Below, in pieces: positions 42,276-51,927 of a stretch of 64,000 nucleotides of DNA. This stretch comes from DASXKD01 sp963762735. GTDB taxonomy: Bacteria > Actinomycetota > Actinomycetes > Streptosporangiales > Streptosporangiaceae. How positions within the stretch are numbered: position 1 is the stretch's first letter; every line of letters begins with the position of its first letter. Made by a program: the position numbers and the translations under genes. The DNA lies in the NCBI GenBank assembly GCA_963762735.1, contig CAVXMG010000003.1, positions 1 through 64,000 of the forward strand, written 5' to 3'. The notes under the pieces were generated by a model, which was not told where the DNA came from, did not search any database, and saw only the letters and a program-made list of their open reading frames with translations.

Positions 42276-43745
42276 GCCGCGCCGCTGGCTGACCGCAGAC
42301 CAAGGAACCGTAGGCCCGGACGCACTCGGACAGGCGGGCTGCTGCTGCGGGCGTGCGCTCGGAGCTGATCCGCACGTCGGGGCCAGCGCCGGGCGGCCGG
42401 CCTCGAAGCCGACAGCGTTCACACCGACGTGAGCGCCTACCGCCAGCGCCTGCTCCGGGGGAGCTGGAAGCGGCAGTGGAGGCGGCGGCGCGGTGAGCTG
42501 CTGGCCGACTTCGACGACGAACTCATCAGGAGCGCGACGCCCTCCGCGACGAACTCCGGCGCCTCGAGGGGCTCGCGAGCCAACAGAGCGAGACGGGGGA
42601 ATCGTCTACGGCGCTGGCAGCGGACGCGGCGGCTCGCCGCGAACGACCCCCTTACCGAGCAGCCGACGCGCGAGCTGATGCGCAGGCGGGCGCTCGGCGG
42701 CGGCCGCGCCGCAGCGCTGGCCGCCAACGCCCGCCTGCGCGGCGGCTCGCCGCCGACCTTCAGATGCGCGACGGCGGTCCGCGAACTCGCTGACGCATCG
42801 TGCGGTGACGAGCTCCTGCACGCTCGCATCCGCATGACACTGTTCAGGGACGTGCTCGTTCAGGTGAGCGCGGCGCGGGGCGGGAAAGTGAGCGGATCGC
42901 AGATCATCAGGTGAACGCCGCCGACCGGCTCGAACGGCAGCGCATAGGCGCCTGCTGGGCGCGGACGAACTCCATGGCGAACGTCTCGCCGGGCTAGCTC
43001 GGCTAGCCAGCAGCGAGCAGAGCGGAACGGCGGGCCGGACGATCTCGCGCGCCCGCGCACCACAGCTGCGCCGACAGCCGATCAGGGGAAGCGGCCGGTC
43101 TCCTCAGCGACGCGCAACAGGGCCTCCGTAGAGCGGGAAAATGGGCGGAGATGAACAGCACGCGAAGAGGGGACAGGCCACAAGCGACGCCGCGCCTCCA
43201 GCAGCAGGCCTCATCGGGATCTCCGGTGAGCACAAGGCTGCTCCCGGCTTCACAGCTCGGGTTCGGGCCATTCCTCTTGCCGCCGGCGGGCCAGCTAGCG
43301 CGTCGCCGCGTAGGCGGGCCAGCGGCAGGCATCTCCTTGTCCGCTCTCGCCAGGCCTGGTAGTCCGGCTATGTCTCCGGCGGCAGGGCTGGCAGGCAGCA
43401 TGGCTCAGTCCCGTGTCGGCGTGGCTGAGCAGCGGGTCAGAGCCTCTGCTCGCGGTAGCGTCACGCCAGGATGGCGTTCCCAGGGCCACGAAAGGTCCGC
43501 CGGAGGTACGCGCGAGGTACATCGGGCTGCCGGCGTCGGGCACGATCTAGGATCACAGCTCATGGCGTATCGCGGCGGATCGCCTCGGCGGGGTGCGTGG
43601 CACCCGGATCCCCTCGCGCAGCACCCGGATCATCTCCGCTGTGATCGCGGCCGCTGCTCGTTGACCGCCGTCACCGTGGCGGCAAGTTTCGGCTCGTACG
43701 CTGGCGCCAGCCCGATGCGGGCCGCGTCCGACGCGATGGTGCTGC
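42276..43745. other. 1.5-kb stretch without a confident gene
   Basis: One plus-strand frame (about 42530-42790) encodes ERDALRDELRRLEGLASQQS followed by an arginine-rich stretch, suggesting a coiled-coil remnant without a start. The rest has frames open in several phases and no recognisable protein. Codon use looks random here compared with neighbours, so this is probably decayed DNA. Confidence 0.35.
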
Positions 43746-44495
43746 TCAGACGGCGGTGCGGCCGCCGTCGACCGGCAGGATCGCGCCGTGGACGTAGGCG
43801 GCATCGTCAGTCGCGAGGTAGGTGATCGCGGCGGCGATGTCGTCGGGCAGGCCGGGCTTGCCGTGCGGGGTGGTGGCGGCGAGCTGGTCGAGGGCCTCGC
43901 CCATCGGGGCTGTGCCCTCAGTGCGGGTCGGGCCGGGGCTGACGGCGTTGACCCGCACGCCGGAGGGCCCGTACTCGGCTGCCCACGCCTTGGTCAGCAA
44001 GACGAGAGCAGCCTTGCTGGAACCGTACAGGGCCATGCCCGGCTGGCCGAAGTGGGCAACCATCGTGGTGACATTGATGATCGAGCCCTTGCCGCGGGCA
44101 GCCATCGCCGGGGCGAGCTCGGCGACCAGGAAGAACGGCACCTTCACGTTCACGTCGTACACGCCGTCGAAGTCGGCCTCGGTGTGAGAGGCGGTGGGAC
44201 CGAACGGGAAGATGCCGGCGTTGTTGACCAGGATGTCGATGTGGCCGCCGCCGAGCTCGACGGCCTTGCGAGCCAGCTCGCGCGCGCTGGCCTCGCCGGA
44301 CAAGGAGGCGGCGACGAAGTCGGCCTTGCCGCCGGCGGAGCGGATGCGCTCGACGGACTGGTCGCCGCGGGTGGTGTCTCGCCCGGTCACGATGGCGTGG
44401 GCGCCGTTCGCGGCCAGGCGGGCGGCGGTGGCGCGGCCGATGCCGCTGTTGCCGCCGGTGACCAGGGCTATCGATCCGGTCAGGTCTGCAGTCAT
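43746..44495 (-). CDS. Short-chain dehydrogenase/reductase (SDR)
   Basis: 249 residues from ATG 44495, with AAAGGAA upstream. The classical SDR features are intact: cofactor loop TGGNSGIGRATA, NNAG in DILVNNAGIF, and the catalytic Tyr-Lys in ALYGSSKAALVLL. The residues after the loop (VTGRDTTR) favour NADP(H). PGPTRTEGTAPMG and GAILPVDGGRTAV are the usual C-terminal elements. The substrate is unknown. It is downstream of a second, frameshifted SDR gene on the same strand. Confidence 0.88.
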   Translation of the reverse strand: MTADLTGSIALVTGGNSGIGRATAARLAANGAHAIVTGRDTTRGDQSVERIRSAGGKADFVAASLSGEASARELARKAVELGGGHIDILVNNAGIFPFGPTASHTEADFDGVYDVNVKVPFFLVAELAPAMAARGKGSIINVTTMVAHFGQPGMALYGSSKAALVLLTKAWAAEYGPSGVRVNAVSPGPTRTEGTAPMGEALDQLAATTPHGKPGLPDDIAAAITYLATDDAAYVHGAILPVDGGRTAV

Positions 44496-44574
44496 GATGG
44501 AGGGGTTCCTTTCGCTGTGTCGTTCCGATCGCCGATCTGGCCAGCCTGCCGGGTAGCTCCCGACCGGAGCGGGG

Positions 44575-45340
44575 TCAGAGGGGGTCGGATACGTCCCAGA
44601 TCTGCCCGGTGGCATCGCTGTTCAGGTGAGCAAGCAGCGAGCGCGCGGAGTGTTCTGGGGTGATCAGTGCGCCGGATTCGTAGGACCGGGTGAACCGGTC
44701 GTGCAGCGCCGCGCCGATCCGGGCCGGATCCTGGCTGCGGATCCACGCCTGCATCGCGGTGTCGACCGGCCCGGGCCGGAACGCGTTGACGGTGACGCCG
44801 GTGCCCGCCAGTTCCGCGGCGAGGTTGACGGAGTGCGCCTCGAGCGCTGCCTTGCTAGCGGCGTAGGCATTGGCGCCGATCATCGACTCCGGGTGGGCGG
44901 CGATGCCGCTGGAGACGTTGACGACGCGCCCCCACTCCTGGCCGAGCATCCCGGGCAGCAGCGCGAAGGTCAGGCCGGCGACCGCGACGACGATTGACGG
45001 CGATCGCGGCTGCCCACTCGTCCGGGTGGGCGTTCACGCTGGGACCCAGCGGCCATACCACGCCTGCGTTGTTGACCAGGATGCTCACGGTCCCGAGCTC
45101 GTCGCGTGCGCGCTTGGCAACTTGGTCCCGCTGGTCCCGGTCCCCGAGGTCACCCGGGATCACCACGGGCTTCCCGCCGCACTCACGTACGTGCCGCGCC
45201 GTCTCGGCGAGCTCGTCATGAGACCGTGCCACCAGGCCAACCGTGCTCCCGGTGCTGGCCAGGCCGATCGCGACAGCCCGGCCGATGCCGCGGCCGGCCC
45301 CGGTCACCAGTGCTGTCTTGCCGTCCAGTGAAGTGCTCAT
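44575..45340 (-). pseudogene. SDR-family oxidoreductase with a frameshift
   Basis: From ATG 45340: DGKTALVTGAGRGIGRAVAI, SILVNNAGVVWPLGPS and up to WAAAIAVN, then the frame is lost near 44993. The other frame continues VVAVAGLTFALLPGMLGQEW, GRVVNVSSGIAAH, the catalytic AYAASKAALEAHSVN and ends IWDVSDPL at 44575. A single-base insertion or deletion between VN and VVAVAG accounts for it. Both catalytic halves are otherwise intact. Confidence 0.78.
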
Positions 45341-45437
45341 GCGTGGTTAGCAGCCGCCCGGCGCGCTGGTCTTACCTACGGCTTGCTGCTTATGCGCCGT
45401 TGCCGCGCACGGCCGACGGTTTCGTAGGGTTGTCAGC

Positions 45438-46106
45438 ATGACGCCAGCCGATCCCGCCGTCGAGGCGATCTTCCCCCCACCCTGGCTCGACCCCGGCTCC
45501 GACCAGTGGGTCCGGACGCTCAGCGGCACCGGTACAGAGCGGGAGGAGGCGCTGGCGCGCCTGCACGAGCTGCTGCTGAAGATCGCGAAAGGCGAGACGC
45601 GCCGGCGCAGCGGGCAACTCCGGATCAGCGGCCCCGAACTCGACGATCTCGCGTATCAGGCGGCGGCCGATGCCCTCCTGGCCATTCTCCGCAAGCTTGG
45701 CCAGTTCCGGGGGGAGAGCCGGTTCACGACCTGGGCCTACAAGTTCGTCATGTTCGAGGTATCGGCCAAGATCGGGCGGCACTTCTGGCGCAACCCGGCA
45801 GTGCCGATGGACACCGAGGACTGGGACCGGCTGGCCGACCGGTTCGGGCTCGAACCGGATCGGGAAGCAGAGCGACGGGAACTGGCCGGCGCTGTGCGCC
45901 GGGCTGTGGATGAGCATCTCACCGAGCGGCAGCGCAAGGTGTTCGTGGCGATCGTGCTCAACGGCGTCCCGCTAGACGCACTGGCCATTGAGCTCGGCTC
46001 CACCCGGAACGCGATCTACAAGACCATGTTCGACGCCAGACGTAAGTTGCGGGCCGCTCTTGCCGCCAACGGATACCTGGACGATGAAACTTCGAGGCAC
46101 TCATGA
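45438..46106 (+). CDS. ECF-like RNA polymerase sigma factor
   Basis: 222 residues from ATG 45438. Region 2: ELDDLAYQAAADALLAILRK and FRGESRFTTWAYKFVMFEVS; region 4: LTERQRKVFVAIVLNGVPLD and STRNAIYKTMFDARRKLRAA. The 36666 protein is a close paralogue throughout. The stop overlaps the anti-sigma ATG by ATGA. Here both partners are intact, so this pair is likely the functional regulator. Confidence 0.88.
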   Translation: MTPADPAVEAIFPPPWLDPGSDQWVRTLSGTGTEREEALARLHELLLKIAKGETRRRSGQLRISGPELDDLAYQAAADALLAILRKLGQFRGESRFTTWAYKFVMFEVSAKIGRHFWRNPAVPMDTEDWDRLADRFGLEPDREAERRELAGAVRRAVDEHLTERQRKVFVAIVLNGVPLDALAIELGSTRNAIYKTMFDARRKLRAALAANGYLDDETSRHS

Positions 46107-46324
46107 ACGGCTGGCCAGCGCTCGACGACTTCCTGCGGACCGACCCGCGCGATGTGGGCTGTGCCGAGGCGATGGACCTGCTGCACGTGTACGTCGACCT
46201 GGTGGCCGCGGACGCCTCGGCGGCGGAACGCTACCCGGGCATCGCAGCTCACCTGCGCGCGTGCGGACCGTGCGGCGAGGACTTCGCCGGGCTGCTCGCG
46301 GCGGTGCGCGGCTCAGCGGAATGA
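46103..46324 (+). CDS. Zinc-binding anti-sigma factor
   Basis: 73 residues. The sequence ends with the ZAS motif H50-x3-C54-x2-C57 (AAHLRACGPCGEDFAGLLAA). The first half (NGWPALDDFLRTDPRDVGCA, MDLLHVYVDLV) is helical. There is no membrane segment, so it is a soluble anti-sigma factor that could respond to thiol oxidation through the zinc cysteines. Overlaps the sigma gene by ATGA. About 230 gene-free bases follow. Confidence 0.78.
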   Translation: MNGWPALDDFLRTDPRDVGCAEAMDLLHVYVDLVAADASAAERYPGIAAHLRACGPCGEDFAGLLAAVRGSAE

Positions 46325-46566
46325 CCAGCCCGGCGGGCTGACCGGACCGCCATGCCGTCGCGTGGCTGGCGGCGTTGGGCGTCGTGCACGGCGGCGAGCC
46401 GTCTCGGCCTCCAGGGCCAACGGCTGCGAGTTGGTCCCGCCCATCTGGTCAGCCTCAACCGCCGCGACACGCCACCTGGGAATGCCTGTCAGGTCCGATC
46501 CGGGACGCTCATCACCGGCCAGTGCGGCCCGATCCTGCTGCCACCACGCTGCCTTGAAGATCAAGA

Positions 46567-46595
46567 AGGCCTGACCGCCACTGGCAATCAGGCCT
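46567..46595 (-). terminator. tRNA-associated terminator, copy 3
   Basis: AGGCCTGACCGCC and GGCAATCAGGCCT are arms with two mismatches. Position relative to the tRNA fragment is the same as in copies 1 and 2. Confidence 0.5.
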
Positions 46596-46610
46596 CTGAC
46601 CTGGACTTCC

Positions 46611-46659
46611 TGGTAGCGGGGGCGGGATTTGAACCCGCGACCTCTGGGTTATGAGCACA
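46611..46659 (-). pseudogene. 3' half of tRNA-Met(CAU), attachment-site scar 3
   Basis: Same 3' half as in copies 1 and 2, from the CAU anticodon loop to an encoded CCA. The 5' half is replaced by element sequence (GGGTTGAACCGTGCCG) identical to copy 2. On the plus strand the fragment creates the misleading frame AGAGFEPATSGL. Confidence 0.75.
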
Positions 46660-47019
46660 GAACGGCACGGTTCAACCCAATCCGGTTCCGTGCGGCACTA
46701 AACGAGCCTCGGCATCGGCAGCCTGCGGGCTGGCCTTTGAACATGCCGACCGTCCCAGGCGTGGAAGCTGGCGAGACGCGCCTGACTGATTTCTGCCAGG
46801 GTGGCGCGATCGACGCAACGGAATCTCGTCACGGAAAGTGAACGAGCCTCAGACAGCAATCATCGCCGGCCACGCCGAACGCCGAATATTTGCGTCCGCG
46901 GGTTAAGCAGCTTTCTGAGTTTACACGGCGCAGATGAGCCACTTATGTTCTCCAATACGCGGTCGCAGCAGTGTCGCTGCCTGCTATCGATTTTGCGGAA
47001 GGGATTCCGAGCATCGTTA
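46660..47019. repeat. Gene-free stretch with satellite repeat copy 3 (46828-46867)
   Basis: GTCACGGAAAGTGAACGAGC continuing to CATCGCC is the third, slightly diverged copy of the 40-bp repeat, 214 bases past the tRNA scar. No gene is seen. The 3' end of the SIR2-STAND gene lies just beyond. Confidence 0.5.
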
Positions 47020-50000
47020 CTATCTGCGCCGTTTTCTCTCACGCTTCTGGACTTTGACAAGCCGTTCGGCGGTGGCCAGAGGGTTGGGGTCGAGGCCGGA
47101 TGAGTCCAACTGGGCCTGCAATTGCCGTGCTCGGCTGGCCCAGCCGTGGCTGGTGCCTTCGACTTGGTCGAGGGTGGCGTGGGCGGTCAGGGCATCGAGT
47201 TCGTGCCAGGGCAGGTGGTGGTTGAACGCTTTCCGCCGCGCGGCATCAGCGTCATCGCGGCCTTGTGCCAGCGCATCTTCGTTGCCAATAGTGGTGGCCT
47301 GAGCGGCGCGCAACCGGGCCCGGCCTGCTAGTGCTGTGGCGTGGGCGGGGATGAGGTCGCGGGGTGCGGCGATGGTGATCGCTTCGGCCAGGTAGCGTTG
47401 CGCGGTGTCCAGGTCGCCGGTCGCCTGGGCGCAGGCGGCCAAGCCGGGGAGGGCCTCGGCGAGTTCGGTGAGGTAGTCCCCGTTGCGGAAGCCCGCGACG
47501 GCGGCGGCCAGGTGCGTTCCGGCGGTGCCGGTGTTCCCGGCGGCTAGAGCCCGGCCCCCCAGTATCTGATAACACCGGGCCAGATCTTCGTTCCAGCCAT
47601 TCCTGCGGCAGATGCTGACGTTGCGGCTGGTCAGATCCTGGGCCGGTCCGTCCCGCCCGGTCCGGGCCAGCCACTGCGCCCACAGCGCCCCTTCAAAGGA
47701 GTACAGGTGCTGTCCACTTTCGGTGAGGAAGATCTGGTCGGCGCTGGTGAAGTGGTCCTCGGCGGCGGCGGCATCCCCGGCCAGGCCAGCCAGCCACCCC
47801 AGACACGCGCGTGAGCGCCAGGCCTTGTCCCGGTCACGGGCCTCCTCGGCGATGGTGAGAGCTTCTTCAGCAGCCTGCCGGGCCTGATCGCCCAGCCCGA
47901 GACGGCCCAGGCACCCGGCCAGGTTCAGCAAACTGATCGCCAGGTTGCGCATGTCCCCGGTGTCACGCCCGTAGCGGGCGGCCAGGGTCAGGTAATCGCG
48001 AGCGGTGGCCGGATCCCCCGCGTTCTTCGCGTGTAGGCCAGTCTCGTTCAGGTACCAGGTGAGGCCGTTGGGGGCGAGGTGGGTGGCACAGGCGTCGCGG
48101 CGGGCGGGGGTGGCCACGAACGCGGTGGCCGTACGCTGCCCCAGCCGCGCTGCGGGCAGGTGCTTCCACACCCGGCCGTTGCCGCAGCGGGCCTGGTACA
48201 GGTCGTCGGCGGGTTTCCACTGCTCGGCGTCGATGAGCAGTTCGATGGCCTCGACCACCTGCAGCGCCTGCTCCCGGGATGTCGCTGTTCCCTGGGGCAG
48301 CCCTGTCAGGCTGGTAGTGGCGGCGGTGCTGGCGGCTGCGAGGGCGAGGGGGCGGAAGGTATCGCGCACCAGAGGGTGGGCGGAGATGGTGCCGTCAGGG
48401 TGCCAGGTAGCCAGCCCGGCCAGCCTGTCCCGCACCGCCGCCTGCACCATCTCCTCCGTCCACTCGGCCAGCCAGCCTCCGAACGCCTCATGGTGGGCCA
48501 CCGCCAGCACCGCGTCGGCGGTAACCGGGCGGGTAAACAACGACACCGCCGCGAGCAGGTATCGGCCCGCCTCGCCCAGCCGTCCAGCATAAAACCCCAG
48601 CACCTTACCGACCCGGGCATCCGTGCGGGCAGCGGTGGCCAGTTCGCCGCGCAGCGCGGTCAGGTCGGCGGCGGGCAGGTGGGCGGCGAGCAGGGCGGCC
48701 AGCACGGTGACGGCCAGGGCGTGCCCATCGACCGCCGCCACCAGATCGCGCCGCCCGGCCTCCGGCAGCCAACCGCCGCCCGCAGCGGCCAGCAGCGCCG
48801 CACCCTCGGCGGGGGTGAACGCGGGCAACTCCAGCATCCGGGCGCTGCCGCCGTCGAAAGCTTCCAGGTCGGCGAACGGGAACCGGCTGGTCAGCACTAC
48901 CAGCCCGCCGTGGTCCATTTGGCAGGCGCCGGTCAGTATCTCGCGTAGCAGCCCGTCCAGCAGCCGCCCGAACCCCTCAGCCGCCGGACCTTCCTGCACT
49001 ACCTCCAGGCCATCGAGGACCAGCAGTACCGGCGCCGCCGCCAGCACCTCCAGCACCCGGCCCGCCACCCGCCCTGTCGCTGGGACCAGGACGCCGAGGT
49101 CCTGCTGTGCCCATTCCAGAAGCCCCTCGGCCCAGCGCTCTGCAGACGGGTCGGCGTAGAAGCTCCACCCGAACACCCCCTGCAGCCCCGGCCGCCGGGC
49201 AAGTCCGCCCGCCCCCTGGACCCAGTGGGTGACCAGGGCAGTCTTGCCCGCCCCGCCCCACGCGCTCACCCCGGCCAGGCGCACCTGCGAGTCGCTGGCC
49301 CACCGGTCCAGCCGGGCTAGCTCTTCGGCCCGGCCGGTGAAATGCGCCACCGGCTCCGGCGGCGGCACCCACCGCACAGGCACACCAGCCCCGCCAACGG
49401 CCGCATCAGCTCCGGGCCCCGGCCTGGCTGCCGCGACAGCGGGCCGGGCGGGCACCTCGACCGCTGGCGGGAACCGGGCATCGGCGAGCCCCGCCAGCAG
49501 CGCTGCCAGCGCGGAATGATCCCCGCCCGGCGCGGGATAAAGGACAAGCTGCGCGCCGTATTGGATCTCCGCCCGCCGCGCCAAAACCCCCAGGTCATTC
49601 GCCTCGGCCGCGGGGTCCCAGGCCATGACCGCCACATGCTCGGGCGCGGCCCCCGGGTCGTGCTGGGTGCCCGAGAGCAGCGGCACTTCCCGCAGGATGG
49701 CGGCGAGCCGCTGGTCGGCGAAGCTGAACCCGATCCAGCACAAATGCCCACCATCGGCCAGCCGCTCCAGCACCCGGGCCAGCTTCCCCGCATACGCTCG
49801 CCGGTAGTCGCTGGCGGCCAGCACCACCGAATCGGGCTGGCTGTGCACCCCATGCGCATACAACACCGGCAGCTCTTGGCCGGTGAACACTCGCCTGGTG
49901 CGCCATTCATCCAGGCCCAGTTCGTCCTGCCAGGTTATGAACCCCGTCGCCGACGCTCTCGGCCGCACCCGCATCCGCGCGTCCACGATGCCGGGGTCAT

Positions 50001-50430
50001 AGTTCGTGGTCACTACGCCGCGGAACGCGCACCGGCACACCCGTTCCTGCACCACCGTCCACGACCGCCCGGACACCGGGTCGGTGCGCACCCGCAGCAC
50101 CTCACGCAGCACTGCGTGATAGGACGGCCCGCCCAGGGACCGCCGGACGATCTCAACGACCTCCTCCGGCGCGTTGCCCGCCAGCGCCCGGCACGTCGCC
50201 GCCTCCGTCTCGCTCAGCCGCCCGGCGGCCGCGTCCACCAGCTCACCGATCAGCCCCGCCCACAGCGGATACAGCGGCACGGAAGCGCCCGCGCCCAGGA
50301 ACGCCACCGCCTCTCCGGAGGCCAGGTAACCGCGCAGCGCCGCTAACCCCGGGCCGTTCACCCGCCCCAGGGCCGCCTGCTGATCCGCGGGCAGCCCCAC
50401 CAGGTAACCAGGATCCTGATCCCCCACCAT
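47020..50430 (-). CDS. SIR2-STAND-TPR protein, probable anti-phage defence
   Basis: 1136 residues. Residues 30-310 are a SIR2-like NADase: AVAFLGAGASVP (GAGAS 46-50), TTNYD (141-145), the catalytic-type His193 in YAHG, and CWIGFSFADQRL. Residues 360-700 are a STAND NTPase: FTGRAEELARLDRW, Walker A WGGAGKTALV (392-397), Walker B VLLVLDGLE (468-476), VVLTSRFPFADLE. Residues about 740-1120 are helical TPR-like repeats (NLAGCLGRLGLGDQARQAAE, ARCYQILGGRALAAGNTG). The order NADase, NTPase, repeat sensor matches SIR2-type Avs/NLR-like systems, which deplete NAD+ on sensing a phage protein. GGGAGG lies 9 bases before ATG 50430. It sits beside the third tRNA scar. The effector and trigger are inferred. 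Confidence 0.85.
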   Translation of the reverse strand: MVGDQDPGYLVGLPADQQAALGRVNGPGLAALRGYLASGEAVAFLGAGASVPLYPLWAGLIGELVDAAAGRLSETEAATCRALAGNAPEEVVEIVRRSLGGPSYHAVLREVLRVRTDPVSGRSWTVVQERVCRCAFRGVVTTNYDPGIVDARMRVRPRASATGFITWQDELGLDEWRTRRVFTGQELPVLYAHGVHSQPDSVVLAASDYRRAYAGKLARVLERLADGGHLCWIGFSFADQRLAAILREVPLLSGTQHDPGAAPEHVAVMAWDPAAEANDLGVLARRAEIQYGAQLVLYPAPGGDHSALAALLAGLADARFPPAVEVPARPAVAAARPGPGADAAVGGAGVPVRWVPPPEPVAHFTGRAEELARLDRWASDSQVRLAGVSAWGGAGKTALVTHWVQGAGGLARRPGLQGVFGWSFYADPSAERWAEGLLEWAQQDLGVLVPATGRVAGRVLEVLAAAPVLLVLDGLEVVQEGPAAEGFGRLLDGLLREILTGACQMDHGGLVVLTSRFPFADLEAFDGGSARMLELPAFTPAEGAALLAAAGGGWLPEAGRRDLVAAVDGHALAVTVLAALLAAHLPAADLTALRGELATAARTDARVGKVLGFYAGRLGEAGRYLLAAVSLFTRPVTADAVLAVAHHEAFGGWLAEWTEEMVQAAVRDRLAGLATWHPDGTISAHPLVRDTFRPLALAAASTAATTSLTGLPQGTATSREQALQVVEAIELLIDAEQWKPADDLYQARCGNGRVWKHLPAARLGQRTATAFVATPARRDACATHLAPNGLTWYLNETGLHAKNAGDPATARDYLTLAARYGRDTGDMRNLAISLLNLAGCLGRLGLGDQARQAAEEALTIAEEARDRDKAWRSRACLGWLAGLAGDAAAAEDHFTSADQIFLTESGQHLYSFEGALWAQWLARTGRDGPAQDLTSRNVSICRRNGWNEDLARCYQILGGRALAAGNTGTAGTHLAAAVAGFRNGDYLTELAEALPGLAACAQATGDLDTAQRYLAEAITIAAPRDLIPAHATALAGRARLRAAQATTIGNEDALAQGRDDADAARRKAFNHHLPWHELDALTAHATLDQVEGTSHGWASRARQLQAQLDSSGLDPNPLATAERLVKVQKRERKRRR

Positions 50431-50706
50431 GCCCCGAATCCTCCCGCACTCCTAGCGATCCCGCATCTGCCGCTAGCAAGCCCCTCGCAAGGACTACCGC
50501 TACCAGGCGTTGCCCGAAGACGACATCCCTCGGCGGCAGCCTGCGAACTCCAGTCTCGATCCGGCTGTCTCTGCCGGAGTTCCAAGCCGGACCAATCCCC
50601 AGAAGATATCCAGCCGTCATGACACAGAATGACCGTTCTGCACGCCTCAACTGATGAGCATCGCGCGGTGCTGGCCGCGCATAGCAAGACCTCTTTGAGA
50701 GCGCTG

Positions 50707-51927
50707 TCAAGGTCTGCGGCGGATTTTCTTCGATCCGGGTTCCGGCGGCGTGGTTCGGCTGGCTGGGGTGGCGGGCCGTAGGCTGGAGCTGGGCCCGGGA
50801 GTGGCTGGTCCGAAGAGCTGGCGTTCGGGGTGTGAGCCGGCCGCGCTGGAGTCAGAGTCGTTCCCCGGTTGCCCTCCCGGGCCCTCGTTGGCGCTGGTGG
50901 CGGCGTGGCGGGCATCGGCGCGGAGCCGGGCGTAGATGGCGTCGCTGATCCGGCGCTTGAGGGACCGGAGCGCCTCTTTGTGGGTCTTGCCCTCGGCGAT
51001 TTTCTTGTCGTAGTAGGCGCGGCCGTCGCTGTGGGCGTGGCGGATCTGGGTGATCGCGGTCATGTGGATGGCGTGGTTGACGCGCCGGTTCCCGCGCAGT
51101 GACAGGCGGTAGATTTTGCGGTTCCCGGAGGACACTTCGACCGGGGCGGTGCCGTTGTAGGCGGCGAAGCGGTCCCTGGTGGCGAACCGGGACACGTCAG
51201 CGACGTCGCCGATCACAGTGGCGGCGACGAACGGGCCGACGCCGAACAGATCGGTCAGGCTGGTGCCCGACGCACGCACCGCGGCCGCGAGCTTCTTCTT
51301 CGACTCGCGCATCTGCTCATCCAGCCGCCGCATGTCCGCCAGGAGGTCGGCGGCAAGGCCGGTGCGGGCCTGCCCGGCGACGCCCGAAGGCGTGACGTGC
51401 TCTAGGATGCGGGTGGCCTGAGCTGCGGTGATCTCGTCGGGCACGCCGCCGGGCACCAGTTCGCAGAGCACGGCGTGCAGGCGGCACGCGGCCTGGTTCT
51501 TGGCCCGGCCCAGGTCCCGGTGCCGCCGGGACCACACCCGCAGCACCGCTTCGTGATCCTCAGCCCTCACCTGCCGCCGGGTCCTGGAGCGCAGCGCCGC
51601 GACCGCCACCGAGTAGGCATCGTTCGGGTCGTTCTTGTTGCTGGCGCCGGTGGCCAGCAGCCGCACCCGGGCGCCCAGCTTCGGCTGCACGTCCAGCACC
51701 AGCTCGCCAGCCGCGACGAGCTGCTGGGCCAGCAGGTGGCCCAGGCCGCCGGCGCCCTCGACCGCCCAGGTCCGCTCCGGCCACTTCGCCGCCCAGGTCA
51801 CCAGCCGCTGCGCCTGGCCGGCCGAAGCACCGACCCGCAGATCGCCCAGCGGCTCCTCCGCCGCACCGATAGCCACCGCGGTGTGTGACCCCTTGTGCGG
51901 ATCCACCCCGATCATCACTGCCGTCAT
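50707..51927 (-). CDS. IS110-family transposase
   Basis: 406 residues from ATG 51927; an upstream extension is not family-like. N-terminal DEDD domain: MIGVDPHKGSHTAVAIG with the first Asp, WAVEGAGGLGHLL with the Glu, NKNDPNDAYSVAVAAL with the last acidic pair. C-terminal Transposase_20 domain: LFGVGPFVAATVIGDVADVS, FAAYNGTAPVEVSSG and LSLRGNRRVNHAIHM. It appears intact. IS110 elements use a structured RNA from their non-coding end to choose targets. No terminal repeats were expected or seen. A remnant of a related copy is at 33338. Confidence 0.92.
   Translation of the reverse strand: MTAVMIGVDPHKGSHTAVAIGAAEEPLGDLRVGASAGQAQRLVTWAAKWPERTWAVEGAGGLGHLLAQQLVAAGELVLDVQPKLGARVRLLATGASNKNDPNDAYSVAVAALRSRTRRQVRAEDHEAVLRVWSRRHRDLGRAKNQAACRLHAVLCELVPGGVPDEITAAQATRILEHVTPSGVAGQARTGLAADLLADMRRLDEQMRESKKKLAAAVRASGTSLTDLFGVGPFVAATVIGDVADVSRFATRDRFAAYNGTAPVEVSSGNRKIYRLSLRGNRRVNHAIHMTAITQIRHAHSDGRAYYDKKIAEGKTHKEALRSLKRRISDAIYARLRADARHAATSANEGPGGQPGNDSDSSAAGSHPERQLFGPATPGPSSSLRPATPASRTTPPEPGSKKIRRRP

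Noticed and set aside
42429..42914. A 161-residue open frame in the decayed stretch
   Set aside because: Arginine-rich, no ribosome-binding site; the better helical pattern is in a different frame without a start, so neither is supported as a gene.
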